Shown here: positions 10,201 to 20,884 of the stretch, piece after piece
How the letters are laid out: each line of letters opens with the position of its first letter
Numbering within the stretch: position 1 is the first letter of the stretch
Assembly (NCBI GenBank): GCA_023376005.1
Contig: CM042151.1
Coordinates: forward strand, 74,186,554 to 74,250,553
Reading direction: 5' to 3'
DNA: 64,000 nucleotides
DNA from: Doryteuthis pealeii
Taxonomy: Eukaryota > Mollusca > Cephalopoda > Myopsida > Loliginidae
The notes under the pieces: model-generated
Told to the model about the DNA's origin: nothing
The model's input: only the letters and a program-made list of their open reading frames with translations
The model's database searches: none
Made by a program: the position numbers and the translations under genes

Positions 10201-10600
10201 TGAATTGACTATATACTAAATTTCTGCTTTAAAAAAGCTGACAGTACTCCACCAACACTATGCCAGTGCATTCACAAGAATCGTTTAGAGTGATGAAGAG
10301 CCACCTGAATTGTTCACTATTGGTAATACATCCCTCCTACCCAAAACGAAGAGACCCATCTAGCCAATAATTATAGACCAATCTGCTACCTTACAACAAC
10401 ATATAAGCAGCTAACGGGGATAATCGCTGATGCAACACCTAGCTGAAGGTGATTACCTCAAAAATGAACAGAAAGGATGTGCCAGAAAAAAAAAAACTTG
10501 GCACAATGGACCAGCTACTAATAAACAAGACCATCCTGGAGGATTGATGGCAGAAGCAAAGAAACTTAACTATGACATGGATCGATAGTAGTAAGTTTTG
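10201..10600 (+). mobile_element. LINE (RT) remnant behind array 1
   Basis: Homologous to 56461-57085 behind array 4: same 'ACTCCAC(C/T)AACACTATGCCA', 'ACATCCCTCCTACCCAAAAC' and 'GACCCATCTAGCCAATAATT' blocks. The reading has the LINE RT feature 'ANNYRP' only in degraded form. It breaks off near 10590 after the 'TATGACATGGATCGATAG' stretch, where the array 4 copy continues into RT. Confidence 0.75.
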
Positions 10601-11269
10601 GGGTACTTACTACACTCAGAAATCCTCAAATGGGTTAAAAGGGGCTCCTTAGCCTTGGTTGGCAATCCATCAAAGTCAAGGAAGAGTCTGACACAAAACC
10701 TCTGCTGCCTTTAAGCAAAGGCTAGGGGAGTAAACCCTGAAAACAAATTAGGATCCGGAGTTCCTAAGGTAGTATGATGCTGAAATCCTGTATTACCCAT
10801 CAACTCCTGCGACACTACTGTTGCCAAACTGCATTGGTACCTGTATCGGCCGTTCCGGTACAGACAAAGTGAAGGCATGACGATTCTTACTGATGTAATT
10901 AATTCTATCTAATTAACACTGTGAAAATGTAAGAAAACAAATAGCATTTCATAACAGCGAATTCAACAAAGAAGAACAAATTAAAGGAATCTCAAAATAC
11001 AGACACTTCAATAAATAGACGTTTCTATAAATGGGAACTCACAGCTTTGTTGCTTCATTTCACCCAGTGACGGCAATAATTCTAACTAAAGTCAGCTACA
11101 TATGTTTTGGTTAGAGTTCATAGACCGCAGAAACTAGTGATCCACACCAAATGATGCTAACTCATTAAACTACCCTAAATTTAATACTCTTGGTGGTAGT
11201 TAATTTATATAAACAAAAATATTCTTATAAAAATAAAACATAATTAAACTGGTCAGTTTTTAGTGGCAG
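10601..11269. other. No gene; unidentified sequence
   Basis: 10640-10890 is less AT-rich than its surroundings ('TTGGTTGGCAATCCATCAAA' near 10657) and may be LINE untranslated sequence; I cannot assign it. The rest is AT-rich and featureless. Confidence 0.4.
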
Positions 11270-11272
11270 TTA

Positions 11273-11477
11273 CAGTACCTTACCTTTCCTTTGGATCACA
11301 GCGGCAGTGTGGATAGGGGGGGATTTGCTGCATGGGCAACAGTTTATCCTCCATACAAACCCGCCCAGGCTATATAGGTCAACTTTTAAAAAACAACAAC
11401 AACAAAAAAGAAACAAAAAAAAACAAAACTTTGACACTACTCCATCGTCTCTCATAGACGCAAGGCTGCCAACCAAT
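11273..11477 (+). mobile_element. Candidate SINE with a LINE-like 3' tail
   Basis: A 5' unit with moderate GC is followed by an A-rich spacer of AACAAC and AAACAAA units, then a tail 'CCATCGTCT...ATAGACGCAAGG' ending 'CTGCCAACCA' (11441-11475). The tail matches the 3' end of the LINE at 37921-37955 ('CCATCGTCT...ATAGATGGAAGG', 'TTGCCAACCA'). The sequence then passes into family C. I see no clear Pol III A or B box in the head, so the SINE call rests on the shared tail and the size. Confidence 0.5.
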
Positions 11478-11479
11478 AT

Positions 11480-11742
11480 CAATTAAGAATGTTTGATATT
11501 TTCAGAAGACCTAAATAATTTCCAAATAAAATTTCGTATGAGAAAGATTTCATTTTTTTCAAAATTATTTTTAATGACAGTGTTACTGTTTTTTTGGGTA
11601 TCACCAAAATATGTCATGTGATCAGTTTATACAATATTGAAGGAAGAAACGTAAATATTTTTGAACTTTTAAATCTCACAAAAAAATAATAATTAAACTG
11701 ATGAACATAAAGAGTTGTTATAAATAAAAACATTTAATTCAA

Positions 11743-11765
<23 letters not shown>
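11480..11765 (+). repeat. Family C fragment
   Basis: Contains 'TCAGAAGACC', 'GTATGAGAAAGATTTCA' and 'TCACCAAAATATGTCATGTG', shared with 28.14-28.30 and 60.72-60.90 kb and, more distantly, 19.2, 31.8 and 50.1 kb. It runs into a TA tract at the edge of the palindrome. Confidence 0.8.
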
Positions 11766-11773
<8 letters not shown>

Positions 11774-12049
11774 GAAGACAACGGACCCGTGATCGAAGGT
11801 CTACGCCCCACGATTTTATTTTATGAAATATAAAAACATGAACCGACAAAAAATATTTTTTCGTATTTCTATAAAGATAAGAGATTGAATAATTGCATCA
11901 GAAGATTTTTATAAGTTTCTATATGGGATTTTTTTTTTTTTTTTTTAGTAAAAGGACAATGAATACAAAATTCTGCTACAATAAGTACCACCAATTTTCC
12001 CTGTGACATTTCAATAAAGAAACAGACCTGTAGTAAAAAAAAAAGGCCT

Positions 12050-12087
<38 letters not shown>

Positions 12088-12171
12088 AATATAGTATATA
12101 TAGTAAAAAAAAGGCCTGTTTATATATATATATATATATATAGTAAATATAGTATATATAGTAAAAAAGGC

Positions 12172-12227
<56 letters not shown>

Positions 12228-12253
12228 AGGCCTTTTTTTTACTATACTATATT

Positions 12254-12303
<50 letters not shown>

Positions 12304-12333
12304 AGGCCTTTTTTTTACTATATATACAATATT

Positions 12334-12379
<46 letters not shown>

Positions 12380-12409
12380 AGGCCTTTTTTTTACTATATA
12401 TACAATATT

Positions 12410-12450
<41 letters not shown>

Positions 12451-12735
12451 CAGGCCTTTTTTTTTACTACAGGTCTGTTTCTTTATTGAAATGTCACAGG
12501 GAAAATTGGTGGTACTTATTGTAGCAGAATTTTGTATTCATCGTCCTTTTACTAAAAAAAAAAAAAAAAAAATCCCATATAGAAACTTATAAAAATCTTC
12601 TGATGCAATTATTCAATCTCTTATCTTTATAGAAATACGAAAAAATATTTTTTGTCGGTTCATGTTTTTATATTTCATAAAATAAAATCGTGGGGCGTAG
12701 ACCTTCGATCACGGGTCCGTTGTCTTCCAATAATA
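11766..12735. repeat. 970-bp near-perfect palindrome with TA-repeat centre
   Basis: 11766-12056 and about 12434-12735 are reverse complements with very few differences; I see one substitution (CAATG against CGATG near 11957 and 12539) plus poly-T/A length changes. The arms consist of family B sequence, and their outer ~36 bases are gypsy-like pol sequence. The centre is (TA)n with mirrored 'AGGCCTGTTTA'/'TAAACAGGCCT' units. It could extrude a cruciform, or it could be a hairpin artefact of library making or assembly. Confidence 0.9.
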
Positions 12736-13303
12736 CCCCCGTAGCAAGTGAGCTTCCGTCAACCCACAAATCCATCTCCAGGCCGGCGGTGCACCACTTT
12801 CCTTTAACTGGATCATTCCGCTTAACCCGGGCAACTGTCTCTCGTATCATTATCTCCAGCAGAGGACCAGTAAGCGCAGTATCCCTACTGTCGGATACTG
12901 CATTTGCCCGACGCTTGATGAATCTAGCAGCCACTCTGAGCCAGCCACAGACAGGAAAATGACCCACAAGTCTCCCGCACAGGGAAAATGTGTTTCGTCG
13001 TGTAATAACATCGGGAACTTCACTTCTCCCCGCTTCCAACAGAGGACACCATTCCCCCCCCGCCAAAACCTGCAGACCAAGAACTTTGGCACCATCCTGC
13101 AGACGCTCTGGATCCTTACAAATTAAGCCGTATTCAGACAGGTGCGTCTTCACCCGAGCTGTTGACACTAAATCTTCATTGATGAAAATATCGTCGATGT
13201 ACGCCGACGTGGCGCTCTTGATAGTAGGGTCTCGGGACATAACGGCTTCGACAATAGATTTCATAATGAGAGGCGCCACATTGAGACCAAACCCAGCCGG
13301 GTG
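12704..13303 (-). pseudogene. Gypsy-like pol: RT second half and start of RNase H
   Basis: On the minus strand, the reading continues the RT after the frameshift with 'GFGLNVAPLIMKSIVEAV', the active-site motif 'AYIDDIFIN' (Y-x-D-D), and then 'CGRLVGHFPVCGWLRVA'. It closes with 'LWVDGSSLATGVLLED', which is the first-Asp strand of an RNase H-type fold. The element then breaks off near 12704, and the last ten codons of the open frame (to 12668) come from the family B palindrome. RNase H remainder, integrase and the 3' LTR are absent, so this copy cannot move by itself. The YIDD variant with the 'VAGWLRVA'-like block resembles a Ty3/gypsy-related lineage seen in several invertebrates. Confidence 0.8.
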
Positions 13304-14166
13304 AGGCAATACCTTTGCCCCCTGAATATCACAGTCTGATATGGCCACAAAGATTCGTCAATGCAAACTTGAAGGTACGCTCGTTTCAAATCAAGCAGTG
13401 ATACATTCGCACCCTTCTTATGCCATTCTCTCAACGTGGCCGCGCACACATCAGCATTAGCCGTAAATGCATCGACATGCTCATTCAGCTCCCTGTAGTC
13501 CATGACCGGACGTACTTTACGCTTATTGTGCTGAATCACGGCCATTAGCGGAACCAGTCCTTTAGGTGGACCAAGTCTCTCTTCGGGGTAGGGCAGCAGC
13601 CAGCCATTCTCTATCCAATCACGAAGTTTGGCTTTGTAGCTCTTTCTGGCATGTTTGGGAACTTGGTACTCCGGTACCTTATTGCACAGGAGCTCTGGAG
13701 CTCGTCCCCCGGACCATTTCCATTTAGCAATCCAACGATTCTGTTCTTCATCGTAATCCACACGGAAATCCGGCTCATCGAGTTGGATTGCTGCGCATAC
13801 GTCTGCCTTTCGCCCACCAAAGCTCACTGTTCCAGATTGTGTGATGGTCATGCCGCCAAAAGCTCTGATGGCGTCATTCCCCAGTATAAGGTCAAACCCC
13901 AACAACCGCGTATTTACAACTAGGGCATCAACGTATACAGGCTCAGTACTGTTTACACAGAGCTGAATTCGGCTTCGCCCGCAGCACTTTATTGTTTTTC
14001 CATCCGCTGTTAGCACCCTAGCCTGTCTGAGCCTCCAGGCACGGCACACAAATCTGGTGACCAACATCCGCGTACATCCAGTGTCTACTAGGGCTATACA
14101 TTTCCTCCCGTTAACATGTACGTCAACTGTTGGCAGCACCTCATGACTTCTTTCCCTGGGGAGCAA
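13300..14166 (-). pseudogene. Gypsy-like pol: aspartic protease and RT first half (frameshifted)
   Basis: The frame begins with a retropepsin-like domain: 'CIALVDTGCTRMLVT' with D-T-G as catalytic triad, and 'FDLILGNDAIRAFGG' as the second strand. After a linker come RT motifs 'GLVPLMAVIQHNKRKVRPVM' followed by D-Y-R-E-L-N, and 'NVSLLDLKRAYLQV' with the first RT Asp. The frame is lost at about 13300, where one base appears missing between 'TRLG' and 'FGLN'; the correct continuation is in another frame. Without the shift, this would join the segment ending at 12704. Such polyproteins are processed in virus-like particles and drive reverse transcription of the element RNA. Confidence 0.8.
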
Positions 14167-14882
14167 GCTGACGCTGATTACTTCTCCGAAGCAATGTGTC
14201 CGGTCTTCTTACATCGGAAACATCGAATCGTCCGTGGCAACTGAAATGGTCATTCAGGGGCTGTGCCTGAGCGACCCAGCAAGCAATCTCTGGACAAATG
14301 GTTGGGACCGGAGCACTTGTAACAAACAATTTCGTTCTTCCGGGTCCCAGCTGGCATGGGAGCAGGTTGAGCGGCAGCAACGATTTCTTCGGGCTGTTCA
14401 GTATCTGCCATAATGGCCCGCACCCGGTCCACAAGTTCACCCATTGTCATATCGTCCATGCGCGATGACGCTCGCAGCAACCGACGTACGTGCTGTGGCA
14501 GTCCAGCAACAAAAGCACAGATCATTCGACGCTCCCCGACAAGCTGATCCAGTCGCTGCAGGTCCGCCAAATACTCATTTACCGCCTCCTCGGGTCGAAG
14601 TCGCCGCGCCACGAATTGGTCATACGCACTGAACGAGTCAGGGGCGTAGGCGGCTATAAGAGCCCGCTTTATGCACCGAAAATTGGTCTTCTCCTCCTTT
14701 TTCAATTGTTGGTACACAGTGAGGGCACCACCTCGCAGGCGCAATGGTAGTATCAGCTCAACATCCATTCTCCTGCAAAGTTCACAGATCATTTCTACCC
14801 GCTGAATCCATTCAATAACGGGTTCGTCAGAAGGACACCCACCAAACTCCGGGATCATCCTGTAGTCAAACATTCTGTCCAT
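14167..14882 (-). pseudogene. Gypsy-like gag with zinc knuckles
   Basis: The frame 14250-14882 starts 'MDRMFDYRMIPEFGG' and has a retrotransposon-gag-like helical region ('EWIQRVEMICELC', 'FVARRLRPEEAVNEYLADL', 'FVAGLPQHVRRLLRA'). It ends in a CCHC knuckle, 'CYKCSGPNHLSRDC', and a stop soon after. A second knuckle-like block, 'RCFRCKKTGHIASE', is readable near 14165-14215 in another frame, with Lys where the last Cys is expected. The gag-pol junction therefore appears disrupted, or uses a frameshift in the intact element. The protein would package the element RNA. At 210 residues the open part is short for a full gag. Confidence 0.8.
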
Positions 14883-15182
14883 GTTTTAGCCGAAATAGCT
14901 TTAAAATTGTTTTTAATAATTAAATAATTTATTTCAAATACAACTGAAAAACTGTCCACCAACCTCTCTTTCTCTTTCACTTCTGAAAAAAGTTCCTTCA
15001 ATTACCAGGGACTGAAACAAAAACTCATTTCTCCAAGGCTCCCACGTGCGTCACAGTCGACCGAAAAAAACATCCTTTTTTTTACCCCCGCCTCACGAAG
15101 GGCGTTCACTCTCTGTCCTTCCTGTGCCCCCAAAAAGGAAAAGGCACAGGAGAGTTCAGTTCAAGTTCGACTCATTACTACA
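14882..15182 (-). mobile_element. Candidate 5' LTR of the gypsy-like element
   Basis: On the minus strand this 301-bp segment begins 'TGTAGTAATGAG' and ends 'GGCTAAAACA', so it has TG...CA ends. The next bases are 'TGGACAGAATG', and TGG is the usual start of a tRNA primer-binding site. The gag ATG then shares its A with the last LTR base, which would be unusual; a later Met (codon 4) is an alternative start. Family A sequence begins right after 15182. Without a 3' LTR to compare, this remains provisional. Confidence 0.4.
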
Positions 15183-15393
15183 CATTCATTGATAACCGCT
15201 GAAAATTTCATTAAAATCCGACAATTCCTTGATTTTTGGTAAATTATTTTCGGGGGGGGGGTGCTAAAGTCATTTTGTCAAAAACGCATGCAAGTTTCAT
15301 TCAGTTAAATATAGGTGGCGGGTAAATTTGACACGGCAGATTGGACATTAAATAAAGGACATCAAATTGACTAAAGAAAAATACATAAAAAGA
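15183..15393. repeat. Mosaic of families A, B and C
   Basis: A family A fragment ('GATTTTTGGTAAATTATTTTC' region) ends near 15290 at 'AAAAACGCATG'. A family B end follows ('CAAGTTTCATT', 'TTAAATATAGGTGG'), then 'GGCAGATTGGAC', which is also found at 50.04 kb. No coding content. Confidence 0.65.
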
Positions 15394-16179
15394 GAGATAG
15401 GCAAATTTGTCATCTGCTAGGAATTTTAAAAGCGAATTAGAAATAATTAAATCTATTATTTAAGGTCAAACTTTGTCTAAATCGATAAGTAGTAACATAA
15501 TAACCATAATTAAAAAAAGAAAAATATCATTACATATGCAGTTTATTTTTAATAGATTTAAAACGATTTGTTTTGGTCAATTTCGACGATATCAGCCATT
15601 TAGCCTGGTTTTCGATGTTTTTAAGTGCTTGTTTACAATTTTACTGTAACATTCGCGTTTGCAAAAAAAATTACCAAAAATCAGGTAATTATCCGATTTT
15701 AATGAAATTTTCACTATTGATTTAACAATTAATGACTTTTATAATGCATCAGTTATTTTATTTCAAAACTTTAATTTAGTATTTTTGCTATGAAAAATTA
15801 ATATATAAAATTCATTTAAAATATGAAAATGCTGATGTTAAGTTTAAAATGTTATATTTTTAGATTCTAAAAATTAATATCTACATAATGCAAACCTTAT
15901 TTTTGTTGATGAAAGTAATAAGTTTTGAAGAAAAACTCGATTGAAAATGTACCCCCCTCAGAAAAAACATCGATGTATACTTTTTTCTTTTATAAAATAA
16001 TAGCCTATTAAATAATTATCGGAATGAGTAAAAAAGAAATCTCCAAAAAATTAATTATTTATTATTTTTTTACATTTTATTTTTCGATTTTCGGTACTTA
16101 TTTTCTCATAGAAGCGCAACCGTAACATTTTTTTTTTGTTTCTATTCATAACTTCGGTCTTTTATCTCTTTATTTATAC
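15394..16179 (-). repeat. Family A copy, first part, split by LTR insertion
   Basis: Begins 'TAGGCAAATTTGTCATCTGC' and runs through the shared blocks to 'TTTATCTCTTTATTTATAC', where the 16180-18534 insertion interrupts it. The continuation 'TGTAATTAGTATCAGGTAAG' is at 18539. The uninterrupted junction is seen at 18880-18905. Confidence 0.85.
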
Positions 16180-16659
16180 TGTCGCGGTGGTCGATAAGTG
16201 CATCGACTCCGCGGACTTTTGTTTAAAAGGGATTGAGTGACACAAACCAGGTAAAGGAGGACAAACGAGGAGATTTGGTTAACAAGAAACAGAAATCTTT
16301 ATTTACCGAAGTACAAAAGATGAAGGCTGAAAGCTGAAGGATATTGGTCAGGTCGTTGATATCTCAGGTTGGGAAGGTGTCGGTTGCGTCAGATGATCGG
16401 TTGTGTAGACGATCGGGAATGTGCGCGATGGGCACTGCGGGTCGAAGGTCGATGTAGATCATGGCTGAACGTGGTGTGTCTTCTGGAGGCTGGAGATATG
16501 TTAGTGAACCAATGTGAAGTAATGCTGGTAGACGAAGATGTAGCTGGTCGCTGAAGGAAGAGTCGAATGAGAAGGCTGGTTCGAGGCTGGATCGGCGGTA
16601 GTCAGGGTCGTCGGTAGCAAGAAGTAGAAACCTGGCGGGAGTCGAGGCTGGTCTGGTCG

Positions 16660-16970
16660 TCGGTTAGCTGGGACGTGTGCAGTTTGCCAGTACGTGGGAT
16701 ACTGCGGGACCAGTATGTGGGGTACTGCAGAATGCGTCGGCAGCGAGAAGCGGGATACCAAGGCGTAATCGAGCCGAGGTAGGTCGGATCGGTCGGTAAG
16801 CTCGATACTGCGGGAATCGTCGGCGGTGAGGGTCGGAAATCGGAGCCATGGCGAAGTCGAGCGATGGCAGCGGACCGGTCGGCCGTCGGTCGGAATGTGT
16901 ACGGTTTGCCGGTACGTTGGGATACCGTAGGAACGTGTGTGCGCGGTTCACCAGCGAGTCGGTGATACCG
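16660..16970. repeat. Diverged internal repeat in the solo LTR
   Basis: 'CAGTTTGCCAGTACGTGGGA' with 'TACTGCGGGA' (16680-16710) recurs as 'CGGTTTGCCGGTACGTTGGGA' region with 'TACCGTAGGA' (16909-16932), about 230 bases on. GTCGG and CGGT motifs are frequent throughout. It explains the open frames seen on both strands here. Confidence 0.6.
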
Positions 16971-17334
16971 TGTGCGGTCGGCGGGGAGCGTTGACCGAGA
17001 CGAAGGTGTTGTATAAGCAAATGTAGATATCTCCCGATTCACTAATTCAGCACTTCAATCCATAATAAAAGATACATACACTCGCCAACAAAACAAACAT
17101 AAGGCGGAGACCCCAAAATCGGAAGTGTCCTCTATCGGAGACTAAAACAGAATGACCATTTTAACACATATCTGCGCATGGGCTCCGATCGGGAGTTCCG
17201 CTTTGATAATCAATTCCTGACATTAAATAAAATAAAAAAATTGGTAAATAAAATTCGCATTTTCATCCAATGAAAGCGATTTCCGTGTGAAATGAAAATA
17301 ACTTCAATTGATCCAACTTTTGGCAGCGACTCTC

Positions 17335-17370
17335 TATAAATAAACAGCTTTGAAAGGCAGCCGCAGTCAG
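17335..17370 (+). promoter_or_regulatory. LTR-type core promoter
   Basis: 'TATAAATAA' at 17335 and 'AGTCAG' at 17365-17370 are 30 bases apart, the geometry of a TATA box and initiator. The position inside the TG...CA element is where a U3-R border would lie. Prediction only. Confidence 0.5.
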
Positions 17371-18272
17371 AGGTTCAGATGCCTTCATGAACACAAACCC
17401 AACGAGGGCTAGCAAGCGAAGGATACATCAAACGCGGCCGATCACACCCCCACCTACTTACCCAAACCTGATCTCACAGGCAGTCAACACGCGAACATTT
17501 CTACATCATTCGACGATACCAAAGATGCTTACTACCAATACACAATATTCTGCCTACAACAACAACAACAACAGATACACCGACTGATACAAACCCCACT
17601 CGTGCTACCACAAGTGAGTAAACTTATCTCTACCTCCCAACTCCCAACTCTCTTCGATCGTCAGCTTAAAGGGGCAAACATCAGTCCACGCCTACCACCA
17701 CATACACAATATTCTGCCTACATCACCACCCCACTACCACAGTCAAGCTGGACATTTTACGGACTTAATATTCACCCACAAATATCACCAAAAAAATCCT
17801 GTAATTCTCATTTCTATCTTTTCACCGTTCTCATGTTATTTTTCAATACAAATTTGAACTTAAAATCTGTATGTTGTTCTTTTCCTCATCACCATACGCT
17901 TGCATACTAATACAGTTTAATACAAAGCTGAACGAAAGGGCCGAGACCGAGGTAGCTACGAGCGGGTACCGAGGGACCTAGGCAGGGCCTAGGTGCAGGA
18001 TCGAACCGGAGCCGAAGGTGGCCAGAGGAGAGGCCAGAGGAGAAAAGAAGTGAAACGACTAAGGTGGTCCTGAAAGAAGAGGCTGGCGCAGGAGCTGGCC
18101 GAGCGGGATCGCACTGGAAGGGCAGGATAGGTCGTCGGGACTGGACCGTTGGCGGGCAGGAACAGCGAGGAAAGTCTTCTTCGGGTCGGTGAGCGTGTGT
18201 GTGGACGAGAAAAAAAGGGTCTGTTTATCTGTAGGTTCAGCTTGACCACCTCCGCCGTCCGTATTTTGTTTG

Positions 18273-18278
18273 AATAAA
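18273..18278 (+). terminator. Polyadenylation signal of the solo LTR
   Basis: AATAAA in 'TTTGAATAAAATCTTC', downstream of the predicted start site and 250 bases before the element's CA end; it fits the R region of an LTR. Confidence 0.4.
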
Positions 18279-18534
18279 ATCTTCACTGAACTATCGTTTC
18301 CTAGTACTAGACTGGGGTTATTGTTCATGGTATTATCCCCGGTCTCGCTTGGTTAGGGGATATATCAGGTAGACTTTCATGTACTTAATGAAGACTTTTT
18401 GTTGGTATCGGTGCTTCGCTGAGTCATTTCCTGACGCACCAAGTTCAAGGCTGGAAGTGAAGAATCCTGTCTTCTGCTGGTCTCCCAGAATTCAAAGGGA
18501 AAGTGATGGAAGTAGCCTGTTTGTGGCTACGACA

Positions 18535-19141
18535 ATACTGTAATTAGTATCAGGTAAGGACCAACTCAAAACAATTTTACGCCCCCAGCATAAGGGGGGT
18601 CAAAATTAAGTGACCTGAAAAAGATTATAAAGTTTTGAAATAAAATAAATAATGCATTATAAAGATCATTCATTGACACATAAACACTGAAAATTTCATT
18701 AAAATCAGATAATTCCCTGATTTTTGGTAAATTATTTTCTGTAAGGGGTGGGGGCTAAAGTCATTTGGTCAAAAACGCATTTTAGGCTCATTTTGTGAGT
18801 CGCTATTTTCTCATAGAAGAGCAACCGTAAAAAAAATTCTTTGTTTCTATTCATAACTTCGGTCTTTTATCTCATTATTTATACTGTAATTAGTATCAGG
18901 TAAGGACCAACTTGAAACAATTTTACGCCCCCAGCATAAGGGGGTCAAAATTAAGTGACCTGAAAAAAATTAGAAAGTTTTGAAATAAAATAAATAATGC
19001 ATTATAAAGATCGTTCTTCGATAAATAAACACTGAAAATTTCATTAAAATCCGATAATTCCCTGATTTTTGGTAAATTATTTTCTGTAGGGGGGCTAAAG
19101 TCATTTGGTCAAAAATGACTTTGAGGCTCTGTTTGCCAGTC
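18535..19141 (-). repeat. Family A: end of the split copy and a second adjacent partial copy
   Basis: 18535-18800 completes the split copy, up to the terminus-like 'GCATTTTAGGCTCATTTTG'. 18800-19141 repeats the same blocks from 'TTCTCATAGAAGAGCAACCG' to 'GAGGCTCTGTTTGCCAGTC' plus 'CCTA'. The two copies are tandem in the same orientation. The last bases are the family A terminus, 'TAGGGACTGGCAAAC' in reverse. Confidence 0.8.
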
Positions 19142-20300
19142 CCTATAAAAATAAAATAAAAACATAAAAAAACACTTTGAAAATAAGTATCTTTAATATC
19201 AATTAATAATGTTCTGCTTTTTCCGAAGACCCAATTATATTCTAGATAACGTTTTGTATGAGAAAGATTTTAATTTTATCCAAATTATTTTTATTGACAA
19301 TGCTATCGTTTCGTATCTGAGTAACTTAAGTAGATCTACCCTTGTAATAAATAAGAAAATCACCTTTGAAAATAGATAAACTTTTTTTGATGACTGCTAA
19401 AAAAAATACAACATTATTATTGTAAATTTTAACGGTTGAATTATTCCGAATTTTTGTCATAAGAGAAAAACACCGGAATTCACTCCCTTGTTTTCCACTT
19501 TTATAAAATCTTTTTGTATTCATTGCAAATGAACGACATGTTTTAATTTCATTCAACCAGAATACATTAGTTTTATTCAAAATATTACATTTTTCCCCTT
19601 TTTCTAATGTTGTATAACCCGTAAGGAAGAAAAATCAGACAAAAGAAAAGAGAAATAAGTAAGTATAACGTTCTGTTATTATTTCTCTTTACAAAAAAAA
19701 AAAAAAAAGAAAACGTAATTTGCAGGAAAACTGTTTTCCACTAACGAAAAAGTAAAATGATTTTTTTTTTCAATTTCTGACAATACTTTATCCTTTCTTG
19801 ATATAAAAATATCTGGAGTTTTTTGAAAACTGATTTAATTATTTTTTTTTTAAATCTAATTTATTTGATAAGGATATTTTATTTTCGTTACTATCATTAG
19901 GTTATATGACCTTTCTTAAGATGTTTCAAAAGAGATATTCTTCGAGGTTTTTGTTGGAATTAAATTTGTAAAATCGTTTTCTGTAATTTGAAAGATTTTT
20001 AAGAAGTGAGATTAAATTTCTGTGTCAAGTCCTATTCATCAGATCGGAATTTAAGTAAAATCATCGACAGAAATGGTAGCAATATCTTATATTTAGGTAT
20101 GTTCAGTGTCTTTTTAGGTATCACCAAAATAGGTCACGTGATCAGTTTAGGCCATATTAAAGGAAGAAACGGAAATATTTTTTTTAATCGCACACAAAAG
20201 AAATAACAAACCTAAAGAATTGTTACAAAGAAAATCAGTTTATTCAATGATCAAATTATCCGATTGTCGAAAAATTACTCCCTGTTATCTTGAAAAATAA
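19142..20300 (+). repeat. Family C, long copy
   Basis: About 950 bases align with 31.76-32.65 and 50.11-51.06 kb: 'TATCTTTAATATCAATTAAT', 'ACGTTTTGTATGAGAAAGA', 'AAGAGAAAAACACCGGAATT', 'TTATATGACCTTTCTTAAG'. The tail 'AGGTCACGTGATCAGTTTAG' also occurs at 28.82 kb. Non-coding; the 84-residue minus frame at 19326-19580 is not preserved among the copies. Confidence 0.85.
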
Positions 20301-20884
20301 GTAAAACAGTCCATGCTAGGCCCAAAGGTCAATATGTACGTTTGTGCAAAGTGCGGACATTTTGAAAGTCCGCTTAATTGTTAAAAATATTTTAAAACGT
20401 CAATAAGAAATGGAAAATTAACTTTTTAATGTTTTCTTTTACGTTTAATATAAAGAACAATTCCAAGTTTATGTGTTATAAAAAAGAAAAAACTAATTTC
20501 TCTTACATAAAACCTAAATTTTTGCATTTTAAAGTAAATTTCCGCAAATTGTCGTAAATTTGCTCGCTTTGTTGACAGTTGTCCCATCTTGACGTGTGCA
20601 CCTTTTGTTAGTATGGAAGATGATACATATCAAAAATATGTTCTGAAGCAAAAACAAATTACTAATTTAGCCTCACGATTTAACTCTTAATATTATTGAA
20701 AAAGAGAGTTGGGAAAATAAAAATTAGAATGTTAGAAATTATTTATAATAAAATTCTATCATAATCTTTTTTTTTTTTTTTTCGATACATCTATTAAATT
20801 ATTAAAAAAGTATATAAAACATTACATACCTCAAAGGTGAAGTTCTTTATTCAATTTTGTAGTTTTTAAAGTTTTTTAAAAAAT
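20301..20884. other. No feature recognised
   Basis: AT-rich, with one T-tract near 20770. Upstream on the minus strand this would be the 3' side of the small frame that follows. Confidence 0.4.

Larger units (their letters stand above)
16180..18534 (+). mobile_element. 2,355-bp probable solo LTR
   Basis: Starts TGTCG, ends CGACA, and is flanked by the 4-bp direct repeat ATAC (16176-16179 and 18535-18538). The empty site ATAC-TGTAATTAG is preserved at about 18885-18900. It is clearly richer in GC than its surroundings. Internally it has a TATA box with a start site 30 bases away and an AATAAA about 900 bases further on, the order U3-R-U5 expected of an LTR. No second copy of either end is present, so it is not a complete element. 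It would be unusually long for an LTR. Short open frames (for example 16602-17042 minus, 17387-17587 plus) have no recognisable domain. Confidence 0.7.

Noticed and set aside
16602..17042. 146-codon minus frame rich in Pro, Thr, Arg and Ser
   Set aside because: Lies within the GC-rich, internally repetitive solo LTR, where several frames on both strands stay open; no domain.
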